Assembly (NCBI RefSeq): GCF_019402445.1
Contig: NZ_SRZM01000336.1
Coordinates: 1 to 19,934, forward strand
Source of the DNA: Brachyspira pilosicoli
Lineage (GTDB): Bacteria; Spirochaetota; Brachyspiria; Brachyspirales; Brachyspiraceae
Length of the DNA: 19,934 nt
Reading direction: 5' to 3'
A model generated the notes under the pieces. That model was not told where the DNA came from. It did no database searches and saw only the letters and a program-made list of their open reading frames with translations. The position numbers and the translations under genes were made by a program. Below, one piece after another: positions 6,899-14,195 of this stretch (its first letter is position 1; the number at the start of each line of letters is the position of its first letter).

Positions 6899-7690
6899 AT
6901 GGATATTATAGTACCTTTAGGTTTTTTATTAGTTATAGGTATCAATTTATTTGGTATAATTTCAGGTGGTGGTAATGTTGGTCACATGGTGGACATTGCT
7001 TCTGCAGTTGTAACAGGTTTAGGAGGAACTACTTCTCTTTTCGTTGCAAATGATATAGGAACTATATTGGGTGTACCTAAAGCAATAAAAGTTCTTTTGA
7101 ACAAACCTAACTATGATGAAGCACAAATAATTATTACTTTAATAAGTTTCTCTGAAAAGGCAAGAAGAGAAGGTTTGCTTGTACTTGAAGATGATATACA
7201 AGAAGTTTCAGACCCTTTCCTTAAAAAAGGTATGCAGCTTGTAGTAGACGGAACAGACCCAGAATTAGTAAAGAATATTTTGAATACAGAAATAGATAAC
7301 GTAGAAGCAAGACACGATACAGTAAGAAAGGTATTTGAAGATGCTGCTTCATTATATCCTGCTTGGGGTATGATTGGTACATTAATTGGACTTGTAATAA
7401 TGCTTAGAAGCTTAGGTGGTGGTGGTGGTGTTGAAGCCATTGGTTCTGGTATGGCGGTAGCACTTATTACTACTTACTATGGTTCGGTTATAGCTAACGG
7501 TTTTGCTTTGCCTATAGCAGGTAGACTTGCTGCAAGACATGCTTCTGAGGCTATTGTACAGAGTATTATGCTTGAGGGTATATTATCTATACAGGCTGGT
7601 GACAACCCTAGAATTGTTAAAGATAAATTAGTATCTTTCTTACCTCCTCCTCAACGTCAAAAAGTTAATGAGCAGGTTGGAGATAGATAA
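6899..7690 (+). CDS. motA: Flagellar motor stator protein MotA
   Basis: Inner-membrane stator subunit that forms an ion channel with MotB and drives rotation. The 263-residue protein has four hydrophobic segments (about 3-23, 31-52, 150-170 and 182-205) and a large cytoplasmic loop. Functional residues are visible: Arg89/Arg90 and Glu97 in EKARREGLLVLEDD (rotor-contact charges, compare E. coli R90/E98), Pro154 in YPAWGMIGTLIGLV and Pro205 in FALPIAGRLA (compare P173/P222). The run of five glycines at 173-177 before the last helix is unusual. GAGAG lies about eight bases before the ATG. It is 42 bases after flbD and 18 before motB, in one transcription unit. Confidence 0.97.
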   Translation: MDIIVPLGFLLVIGINLFGIISGGGNVGHMVDIASAVVTGLGGTTSLFVANDIGTILGVPKAIKVLLNKPNYDEAQIIITLISFSEKARREGLLVLEDDIQEVSDPFLKKGMQLVVDGTDPELVKNILNTEIDNVEARHDTVRKVFEDAASLYPAWGMIGTLIGLVIMLRSLGGGGGVEAIGSGMAVALITTYYGSVIANGFALPIAGRLAARHASEAIVQSIMLEGILSIQAGDNPRIVKDKLVSFLPPPQRQKVNEQVGDR

Positions 7691-7708
7691 ATAATTTAAG
7701 GATATATA

Positions 7709-8509
7709 ATGGCTACTATTAAATTTGGTAAAAAAGCTAAAAAAGCTGGTGATAAAGCACAAGTACCAGGTCCTTCTGCTCCATTATGGCTTCAAACATA
7801 TGGAGATTTCGTTACTTTGGTACTTACGTTCTTCGTATTATTACTTTCTACCATGTCTGAATCTATTAGTGATTCTACTATGCAGCTTCTTGCTACTGCT
7901 TTTCAGGGCTCTTTCGGTAATTTATCTGGTGGGGTTACTTTATCACAGAGTAAATTAGTTGCAGGAGGAGCTAATGTAGATGCTTTGCCTGCTATGGACA
8001 GAGGTTACTCTATGGGTAGAAGTGTGGATAAAGCAGTATCAGTATTAGAATCAGAAATAAAAAACAATAAAGTAAGAGTATCCGAAGATGAAAGAGGTTT
8101 TGTTATCACATTAGGAGCAGATCAATATTTTGAATCAGCTTCTACAAATATAGTAAACACCCAAAACAATACAGAAACTTTTATAAAAATAGCTTCATTG
8201 CTTAGCACATTACCAAATGATATTAGAATAGAAGGACATACAGATTCTGGTGCAATATTGGAAGGAAGTATTACAGAACAGTGGTTTGGAAACAACTGGG
8301 GACTTTCTACTGCGAGAGCCATTGTTGTATTAGAAAAAATATTTGAAAGCGACCAAACAGGAAAGTTAGATATAAACAAATATTCTGTTGCAGGTTATGC
8401 TGATACTAGACCGGTTGCATCTAATGATTTGCCAGATGGAAGAGCTTTAAATAGAAGAGTTGATATAGTTGTAGTTCGTAATGATGTAACTTACTATAAT
8501 CAAAAATAA
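7709..8509 (+). CDS. motB: Flagellar motor stator protein MotB
   Basis: Stator partner of MotA, anchored to peptidoglycan. The 266-residue protein has a basic N-terminus, a single membrane helix (about 31-48) carrying the ion-binding Asp33 in WLQTYGDFVTLVLTFF, a plug/linker region, and a C-terminal OmpA-like peptidoglycan-binding domain with IEGHTDSG (174-181), NNWGLSTARA (195-204), AGYADTRP (228-235) and NRRVDIVV (248-255). AAGGA (7698-7702) lies six bases before the ATG. The flagellar run ends here: in Borrelia and Treponema motB is followed by fliL and fliM, but here the next gene is a methyltransferase. Ion choice (H+ or Na+) cannot be decided from this. Confidence 0.97.
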   Translation: MATIKFGKKAKKAGDKAQVPGPSAPLWLQTYGDFVTLVLTFFVLLLSTMSESISDSTMQLLATAFQGSFGNLSGGVTLSQSKLVAGGANVDALPAMDRGYSMGRSVDKAVSVLESEIKNNKVRVSEDERGFVITLGADQYFESASTNIVNTQNNTETFIKIASLLSTLPNDIRIEGHTDSGAILEGSITEQWFGNNWGLSTARAIVVLEKIFESDQTGKLDINKYSVAGYADTRPVASNDLPDGRALNRRVDIVVVRNDVTYYNQK

Positions 8510-8520
8510 TAAATAATTGT

Positions 8521-9393
8521 ATGATTGTAGCAAGAGATTGGAAAGATTATAAAATTTTAGATGCTGGAAATGGCGAAAAATTTGAGAATATAGGAGGTTT
8601 TTTAGTATCACGTCCTGATTCTCAAATTATTTGGCAAAAACAATTAAATAAATGGAATAATTTAGATGCTATATATCATCGTTCGGATAAAGGCGGTGGA
8701 TATTGGCAGTATATTAACAGTCCAAAAGAAAACTTTATTATCAAATATAAAGATTTATCATTTAAAATAGAGTTCACAAACTTTAAACATATTGGGCTTT
8801 TTCCTGAACAGGCTGTTAATTGGCAATTTATAATAGATAAAATCAAAGAGAAAAAATCATCTACTCATAAAAATAAAGAAATAAAAGCTTTAAACTTATT
8901 TGCATATACAGGCGGTGCAACTGTTGCTTGTGCTTATGCGGATTGTGATGAAATAGTGCATGTTGATGCTTCAAAAAAAATTGTTGGACATGCTAAGACA
9001 AATATCGAAATTAATAATTTTCAAAATAAAAAAGTAAGATTTATTATAGAAGATGTTATTAAATTCGTTTTGAGAGAAGTGAGAAGAGAGAGAAAATATG
9101 ATGTTATTATAATGGACCCTCCAGTATACGGCAGAGGTCCTAATGGAGAGCTTTGGCAGATAGAAACAAGTTTAACAAGATTGGTAGAAGAATGCGTTAA
9201 ACTATTATCTCCCTCCCCTATTCTATTTTTAATTAACTGCTATACTGCAAGTTTTTCTCATATATCTCTTAAAAACATTTTACAAACTCAAATTAAAAAT
9301 AATGGTTTTTTTGAAAGCGGAGAAATAGCTCTTCCTATAGAAAATACTGATTTGATACTTCCATCAGGAATATACGCTAGATTTTTTACATAA
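8521..9393 (+). CDS. RlmI-type class I SAM-dependent methyltransferase
   Basis: A 290-residue protein of the COG1092/Methyltrans_SAM group, whose members methylate 23S rRNA. The Rossmann fold shows motif I LNLFAYTGGA (124-133), the motif II acidic residue in EIVHVDAS (144-151), and the catalytic DPP motif IIMDPPVYGRGPNG (196-209) with the YGRGPNGE.W signature of one subgroup. The N-terminal PUA domain of E. coli RlmI is absent, so this is a short form and its RNA target is uncertain. No Shine-Dalgarno sequence is visible in the 11 bases between the motB stop and this ATG, which suggests readthrough or coupled expression with motB. The product is probably cytoplasmic and unrelated to motility. 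Confidence 0.87.
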   Translation: MIVARDWKDYKILDAGNGEKFENIGGFLVSRPDSQIIWQKQLNKWNNLDAIYHRSDKGGGYWQYINSPKENFIIKYKDLSFKIEFTNFKHIGLFPEQAVNWQFIIDKIKEKKSSTHKNKEIKALNLFAYTGGATVACAYADCDEIVHVDASKKIVGHAKTNIEINNFQNKKVRFIIEDVIKFVLREVRRERKYDVIIMDPPVYGRGPNGELWQIETSLTRLVEECVKLLSPSPILFLINCYTASFSHISLKNILQTQIKNNGFFESGEIALPIENTDLILPSGIYARFFT

Positions 9394-9434
9394 AATTATA
9401 ATGTAATAACTATTGCTTTTTTTTATTTATAAGT

Positions 9435-9460
9435 TAAAGTTTTAAATGGGTTTGAGATAT
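9435..9460 (+). promoter_or_regulatory. Possible sigma28-like promoter before the cyclase gene
   Basis: TAAAGTTT (9435-9442) is an exact match to the sigma28 -35 consensus. Ten bases on, TGAGATAT (9453-9460) keeps only the GATA core of GCCGATAA. It lies about 26 bases before the GTG. The weak -10 and AT-rich background keep confidence low. Confidence 0.25.
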
Positions 9461-9485
9461 ATTAATAATTTTTTAAGGAAACAAT

Positions 9486-10979
9486 GTGAACACTATAGAA
9501 GATTATACCCCCTCAACATCAAAGTATGAGTTATATACTCATTTAAGCGAACAAATAGTATCTGGAAAAATAAAAACTTTTTCAGAAATATTTACTTATG
9601 CTAGCAATGTTAATTTTGAGAAGATTAATGACCATAATAATATTTTAAAAGGATTATTTAATCTTATAAGAAAAATTAATTGGGGATTCTTTAATAACTT
9701 AGATAAAGAAATGTATCCAAAATTGTGGGACCAATTTGTTATAGAAAATCCTAAATACAATTTTGCTGGAGATTTGAAACTTAGTCTAACTATAGCTGAT
9801 ATTTATATAGCAATGCTTGATATTCATGGATATACTAAATTTTGCGAAGAAAACAAAAACAATCTTTCTAAAATGCATGCTTTAGATGATTTGCTTCAAA
9901 ATAAAATAAGCGAACTTACAAGATTTTATAATGTTATATCTCACAGAAAGCAGGGCGATGAAATAGTAATGATGTGCCCATCTGCAACTGATGCTTTAAG
10001 TGCCACTATGGCTATTATTGGAGCTTTAAGTAAAAAAAGAATATTAACAGAATGTCCTGATATAGATACATCAATATTTCCAGAGTTTAAAGTAAGTGCT
10101 GGTATAGCTGGAGGAATGAGCAACAATTCTCTTATTATCACAGAAGATGGAGATTTATCTGGTTTTCTTATTAACAATGCAGCAAGAATGCAAGCTAGAG
10201 CAAACATGCTATCTCCAAAAGATACTAAAATAATTGTTACAAAAAATTTGCAATTTAACTTCCTTAAAGAAAATAGTAAAACAAAAAGCGAAATATTTGA
10301 AAAAAATATTATATCTTTCTACGATAATGGTATGATATCTTTTAAAGGAACTGAGATTCCTATAGTTGAAGCAATATTTAATCCTAATGAAAAATATAAA
10401 GAAGCTTTCTTTAATGAAATGGAAGAACTTGTTAAAAGTATAAAAGGAAATTTGTGGAAACAGAGATTATTTACAAGCATATTAGATTTAATTTCAAAAG
10501 CAGTTAGCTCTATGCCTAAATTTCAAATCAACAAGAGAGTTAATGAATATATATCTGCTTATGATAATAAAACTATATGCGATTTATGCAATAATGCTAA
10601 TGGAGCTTATGTTGTTAAAGAAAACTATAAAGAAGCAATAGACACTTTTGCATTAATAATAAAACTACTAAAAACTATTCCAGATTTTGACCCTATGGTA
10701 TTAGAATATGCACAGAGTATATGCAATGGTTACGAAAAAGTTTTACCTATATATGATATAGTAATTAAAAAAGAAATAGAAATGAACTTAACAGAAATAT
10801 TCCCTGCTAATCATATTCCTATATTTCAAAATGTACAAAAAGCAAATGAAACTTATAATAAATTAATGAAATATGCCTTGGATAGTAATGCTTTAAAAAG
10901 AAGAAAATCTATTTGGTATGGTATATTAGAAAAAGAACTTAATAATTTAGTGATAAATATGTATTCTGGTAAGAAATAA
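9486..10979 (+). CDS. Class III nucleotidyl (adenylate) cyclase homologue
   Basis: A soluble 497-residue protein. After an N-terminal helical region (~1-100) comes a class III cyclase domain (~103-300). It keeps metal-binding Asp112 in AMLDIHGYTKF and Asp158 in RKQGDEIVMM, and the transition-state pair Asn230/Arg234 in INNAARM. Asp223, seven before Asn230, is where adenylate cyclases have the adenine-recognising Asp; Arg154 (or Lys155) is near the matching Lys position. This favours cAMP synthesis, but activity is an inference. The C-terminal ~200 residues are helical and TPR-like (VVKENYKEAIDTFALIIKLL), perhaps for protein contacts. There is no membrane or PAS/GAF domain. The start is GTG 9486, with AAGGAA (9475-9480) five bases upstream and a stop at 9474-9476. 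An ATG two bases earlier (9484) is out of frame and followed directly by TGA. Confidence 0.82.
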   Translation: MNTIEDYTPSTSKYELYTHLSEQIVSGKIKTFSEIFTYASNVNFEKINDHNNILKGLFNLIRKINWGFFNNLDKEMYPKLWDQFVIENPKYNFAGDLKLSLTIADIYIAMLDIHGYTKFCEENKNNLSKMHALDDLLQNKISELTRFYNVISHRKQGDEIVMMCPSATDALSATMAIIGALSKKRILTECPDIDTSIFPEFKVSAGIAGGMSNNSLIITEDGDLSGFLINNAARMQARANMLSPKDTKIIVTKNLQFNFLKENSKTKSEIFEKNIISFYDNGMISFKGTEIPIVEAIFNPNEKYKEAFFNEMEELVKSIKGNLWKQRLFTSILDLISKAVSSMPKFQINKRVNEYISAYDNKTICDLCNNANGAYVVKENYKEAIDTFALIIKLLKTIPDFDPMVLEYAQSICNGYEKVLPIYDIVIKKEIEMNLTEIFPANHIPIFQNVQKANETYNKLMKYALDSNALKRRKSIWYGILEKELNNLVINMYSGKK

Positions 10980-11026
10980 ATATTTATAAAATAGCTTGCA
11001 CTAATAATACATATATGATAAACTAT

Positions 11027-11044
11027 TGCAACTATTAAGTTGTA
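11027..11044 (+). repeat. Stem-loop near the 5' end of the lipoprotein transcript
   Basis: TGCAACT (11027-11033) and AGTTGTA (11038-11044) form a 7-bp stem (one G-U) with loop ATTA. A possible -10 box, TATGAT (11014-11019), without a matching -35, would start transcription near 11026, at the foot of this stem. Confidence 0.4.
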
Positions 11045-11067
11045 TTGTAAATTAAGGAGTATTTTTT

Positions 11068-11793
11068 ATGTATATTAAAAAAGTATTTTTATCATTAATA
11101 GTGTTATCGATATTTTTTGTATCTTGTTCAAACACAAAAACTGCTAACTCTTCAGATTCATTAGCATATCTTCAAGGCGGTGAAGGTGAATGGGTTTTAA
11201 AAGTAGATGACTTCACAATCAATCAAACTAATTTTAATAAAGATTATAAAGTATTCTTAAACTCTATGAAAGCACAAGGAGCAACTCCTGAACAAATAGC
11301 TATGATAGAGAGTGATAATAGATATAAACAAAACTACGCAGAAGATTTAATTAACCAAATACTTTTGCTAAAAAAAGCAGAAACAGATAAATTCTTTGAA
11401 ACAGAAGAAGCTAAATCTACAATAGATGCTACTATCAGAAATATTAAAGCACAATACTATTATCAAAAATTAATAGAACAAGCAGCAAGCAATGTACCAG
11501 CTCCAACTCCAGAGCAAGCTAAAGCATTCTTTGACCAAGCAAAAGATCAATTACAATTAGCTCAATATGGTATCACAGAATATAATACTCAAACAGCTCC
11601 ATATATAGCTGATATTTATAAAAGAGTTTATGCAGAACAAAATGTTCAAAGAGAAATTATAGATTTAAAAGATAAAGCGGTAATAGAAAGAAATAATGCT
11701 GTATTAGGAGAACCAACTATCGTTCCTCCTACTACTATGCCTAACACACAAGGACAAGCAACTAATAATTTATTACCTAGAGCAACAAATTAA
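11068..11793 (+). CDS. Lipoprotein with SurA-N/PrsA-like chaperone domain
   Basis: A 241-residue protein with a lipoprotein signal peptide: basic YIKK, hydrophobic core 6-17, and the relaxed spirochaetal lipobox FVSC, with Cys20 the predicted lipidated residue. From about residue 40, VLKVDDFTINQTNFNKDY, then helices including YAEDLINQILLLKKAE, and APTPEQAKAFFDQAKDQL, resemble the helical N-terminal chaperone domain of SurA/PrsA/PpiD. The parvulin PPIase domain that usually follows is absent. The C-terminal ~30 residues are a Pro/Thr/Asn-rich tail. The likely role is chaperoning exported proteins at the membrane. AAGGAG (11054-11059) lies eight bases before the ATG. infB follows 71 bases later behind a stem-loop. 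Confidence 0.82.
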   Translation: MYIKKVFLSLIVLSIFFVSCSNTKTANSSDSLAYLQGGEGEWVLKVDDFTINQTNFNKDYKVFLNSMKAQGATPEQIAMIESDNRYKQNYAEDLINQILLLKKAETDKFFETEEAKSTIDATIRNIKAQYYYQKLIEQAASNVPAPTPEQAKAFFDQAKDQLQLAQYGITEYNTQTAPYIADIYKRVYAEQNVQREIIDLKDKAVIERNNAVLGEPTIVPPTTMPNTQGQATNNLLPRATN

Positions 11794-11808
11794 TAATATA
11801 AAAATAAA

Positions 11809-11842
11809 CACTTGTAAGATAAGAAAATTTATCTTGCAAGTG
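11809..11842 (+). repeat. 14-bp stem-loop between the lipoprotein gene and infB
   Basis: CACTTGTAAGATAA (11809-11822) pairs with TTATCTTGCAAGTG (11829-11842) over 14 positions with one G-U, loop GAAAAT. No T-run follows on the plus strand (AATACTTT), so it is a poor rho-independent terminator in that direction; on the minus strand it is followed by a T-rich tract. It lies 14 bases before the infB Shine-Dalgarno sequence. Confidence 0.7.
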
Positions 11843-11867
11843 AATACTTTAAAAAAGAAGGAAAATG

Positions 11868-14195
11868 ATGCCTCAAATAAATGAGAGTAATAATGACAAA
11901 AATCAGCAAAACTTATCTTCTGATAATAAACCTAAAAAAGTAATTATTAACAAAAAATCTAATAATTCTAATAATACTGAAGAAAGTCAAGCTAGTGCTA
12001 CTGTTAAAAAAGTAAAAAAGGTTGTAGTAAAAAAAATTATTATACATAAAGAAAAACAAGACTCTGCAAAAACAGAAAATGTTCAAACTCCAGAGCAAAG
12101 AAAACCTTTTAATAATAAATTTAATAATAACAGAGAAAATAATAAAGATAATAACAGAGAAAGAGATAATAAAAGTTTTAATAAAGAATCAAACAATAGA
12201 GATTTCTCCAGAGATAAACAATATAAAAACACTCAAATTACTCCGCCTCCTGTAGAAGAGGTATCATTCAAAAAAGATAATAAGAAAGATAATAAAAAAA
12301 GAGATTACGAGAAGAAAGAAAAAGAGTACGATAAAAAATCTTCTCAAAAAGACTCTAAAGCAGAAGCAGCTCAAAGACAAGAAAATAAAATATTTAATAA
12401 ATTACAAGCTAAAAAACTTCAGCAGGAACAAAGACTTGCAAGTGTTGAAAAAGAAATCAGCATAATGGAAACTATCACTGTTGGAGATTTAGCTAAAAAA
12501 ATGAATTTAAGAGCTTCAGACATAATATCCAAACTTATGGGTATGGGTACTATGGCTAGAGTTAATGATATAATTGACTCTGATACTGCTACAATTATTG
12601 CTGATGATTTTGGCTGTAAAGTTAATGTTATATCATTACAAGAAGAAGCTACTATAGAGATAAAAGAAGATAAGCCAGAAGATTTGAAACCTCGTCCTCC
12701 TGTTGTAACAATTATGGGACACGTTGACCATGGTAAAACTTCGCTTCTTGATGCTATAAGACATAGTAATATCACTTCTAAAGAAAGCGGTGGTATTACT
12801 CAAAATATAGGTGCTTATAAAGTAAAAATTCCTAGCGGAGAAATAGCTTTTATTGATACTCCTGGTCACGCTGCTTTTACTATGATGAGAGCAAGAGGTG
12901 CTAAGAGTACTGATATAGTAATACTTGTTGTTGCTTCAGATGATGGTGTTATGCCTCAAACTTTGGAAGCTTTAAATCATGCTAAAGAAGCTAATGTACC
13001 TATTATTGTTGCTGTTAATAAAATGGATTTACCTAATGCTTCTATGGATAAAGTAAAAGCTGCTTTATCTGAACATGGTCTTACTCCTGAAGAATGGGGA
13101 GGAGATACTCAATATATAGGGGTTAGTGCTTTAACTAAACAAGGAATTAATGACCTTTTGGAAGCTATAATACTTCAAGCTGAAATGCTAGAATTAAAAG
13201 CTAACCCTAACAGAGAGGCTATTGGTATTGTATTAGAAGCTTCACTTGACCAGGGAAGAGGTCCTGTTGGTACTGTACTTGTACAAAATGGTACTTTAAA
13301 AATTGGAGACTATTTTGTTTGCGGACTTTCTGTTGGTAAAGTAAGAGCTATGGTTAATGATTTAGGTCAAAGAGTTACAAAGGCTTTACCTTCTACACCT
13401 GTTGAAGTTTTGGGTTTTGAAAAGACTCCTGAAGCTGGTGAATCTTTCAATGTTATGCTTGATGAAAAAGAGGCTAAAGCTATAGCTGACAAGAGAGTAC
13501 AATTAAAACAGCAGGAAGCTTTGAAGGCTAATGTTAAAGTTACTTTAGAAAACCTTTATGAGAAAATAGCTTCAGATGCTATGAAAGAGTTTAAGGTTAT
13601 AATTAAAGCTGATGTTCAAGGAAGTGCTGAAGCCTTAAGAGATGCTTTAAACAAAATACAAAGTGATAAAATAAGATTCGTTTCAATATATAGTGCATCA
13701 GGAGCTGTTACTGAGAGCGATGTAAACTTAGCACATGCTTCTAATGCCATAATAATTGCATACAGAGTTCGTCCTTCTGGTAAAGCAAGAGAGTTAGCTG
13801 AAAAACTTGCTATACCTATAGAGAGATACGACATTATTTATGAAGCAATAGAATCTATACAAAATGCTATGAAAGGTTCTCTTGAAAGACTTAAAAAAGA
13901 AGTGGATATTGGTACTGTTGAGGTTAGAGATGTATTCCATGTTCCTAAAGTTGGCACTATTGCTGGTTGTTATGTAACTAGCGGTAAAATAGAGAGAAAT
14001 GCTGGTGTGAGAGTAATGAGAGATAATGTGCTTATTTATACTAGTAAAATTTCTAGCTTAAGACGTATTAAAGATGATGTTAAAGAAGTTGCTACTGGAT
14101 ATGAATGCGGTGCTTCTATAGAAAACTTTAATGATATTAAAAAAGGTGATTTATTAGAAATATTTAAAATTGAAGAAATCACTCAAGAGCTTTAA
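11868..14195 (+). CDS. infB: Translation initiation factor IF-2
   Basis: GTPase that brings initiator fMet-tRNA to the 30S subunit and promotes subunit joining. Two ATGs occur in a row (11865, 11868). GAAGGA ends at 11862, only two bases before the first but five before the second, so 11868 (775 residues) is preferred. Numbered from 11865: a low-complexity Asn/Lys/Asp/Glu-rich region (about 1-195); the IF2-N domain with TVGDLAKKMNLRASDIISKL; the G domain with G1 GHVDHGKTS (285-293), G3 DTPGHA (331-336), G4 NKMD (385-388) and G5 SAL; then the beta-barrel and C-terminal domains ending at GDLLEIFKIEEITQEL. The core is intact. Its usual partners nusA and rbfA are not adjacent; upstream is a lipoprotein gene, and the 3' end overlaps a convergent gene at TTAA. 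Confidence 0.97.
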   Translation: MPQINESNNDKNQQNLSSDNKPKKVIINKKSNNSNNTEESQASATVKKVKKVVVKKIIIHKEKQDSAKTENVQTPEQRKPFNNKFNNNRENNKDNNRERDNKSFNKESNNRDFSRDKQYKNTQITPPPVEEVSFKKDNKKDNKKRDYEKKEKEYDKKSSQKDSKAEAAQRQENKIFNKLQAKKLQQEQRLASVEKEISIMETITVGDLAKKMNLRASDIISKLMGMGTMARVNDIIDSDTATIIADDFGCKVNVISLQEEATIEIKEDKPEDLKPRPPVVTIMGHVDHGKTSLLDAIRHSNITSKESGGITQNIGAYKVKIPSGEIAFIDTPGHAAFTMMRARGAKSTDIVILVVASDDGVMPQTLEALNHAKEANVPIIVAVNKMDLPNASMDKVKAALSEHGLTPEEWGGDTQYIGVSALTKQGINDLLEAIILQAEMLELKANPNREAIGIVLEASLDQGRGPVGTVLVQNGTLKIGDYFVCGLSVGKVRAMVNDLGQRVTKALPSTPVEVLGFEKTPEAGESFNVMLDEKEAKAIADKRVQLKQQEALKANVKVTLENLYEKIASDAMKEFKVIIKADVQGSAEALRDALNKIQSDKIRFVSIYSASGAVTESDVNLAHASNAIIIAYRVRPSGKARELAEKLAIPIERYDIIYEAIESIQNAMKGSLERLKKEVDIGTVEVRDVFHVPKVGTIAGCYVTSGKIERNAGVRVMRDNVLIYTSKISSLRRIKDDVKEVATGYECGASIENFNDIKKGDLLEIFKIEEITQEL

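Noticed and set aside
7725..7958. Second plus-strand frame inside motB
   Set aside because: Shifted-frame reading of the motB membrane and linker region, starting at no ribosome site.
9394..9430. Possible terminator after the methyltransferase gene (T-run at 9417-9424)
   Set aside because: The T-run is present but no stable stem precedes it.
12419..12869. Two overlapping minus-strand open frames inside infB
   Set aside because: They lie opposite the conserved IF2-N/G-domain coding region and show reverse-complement amino-acid bias only.
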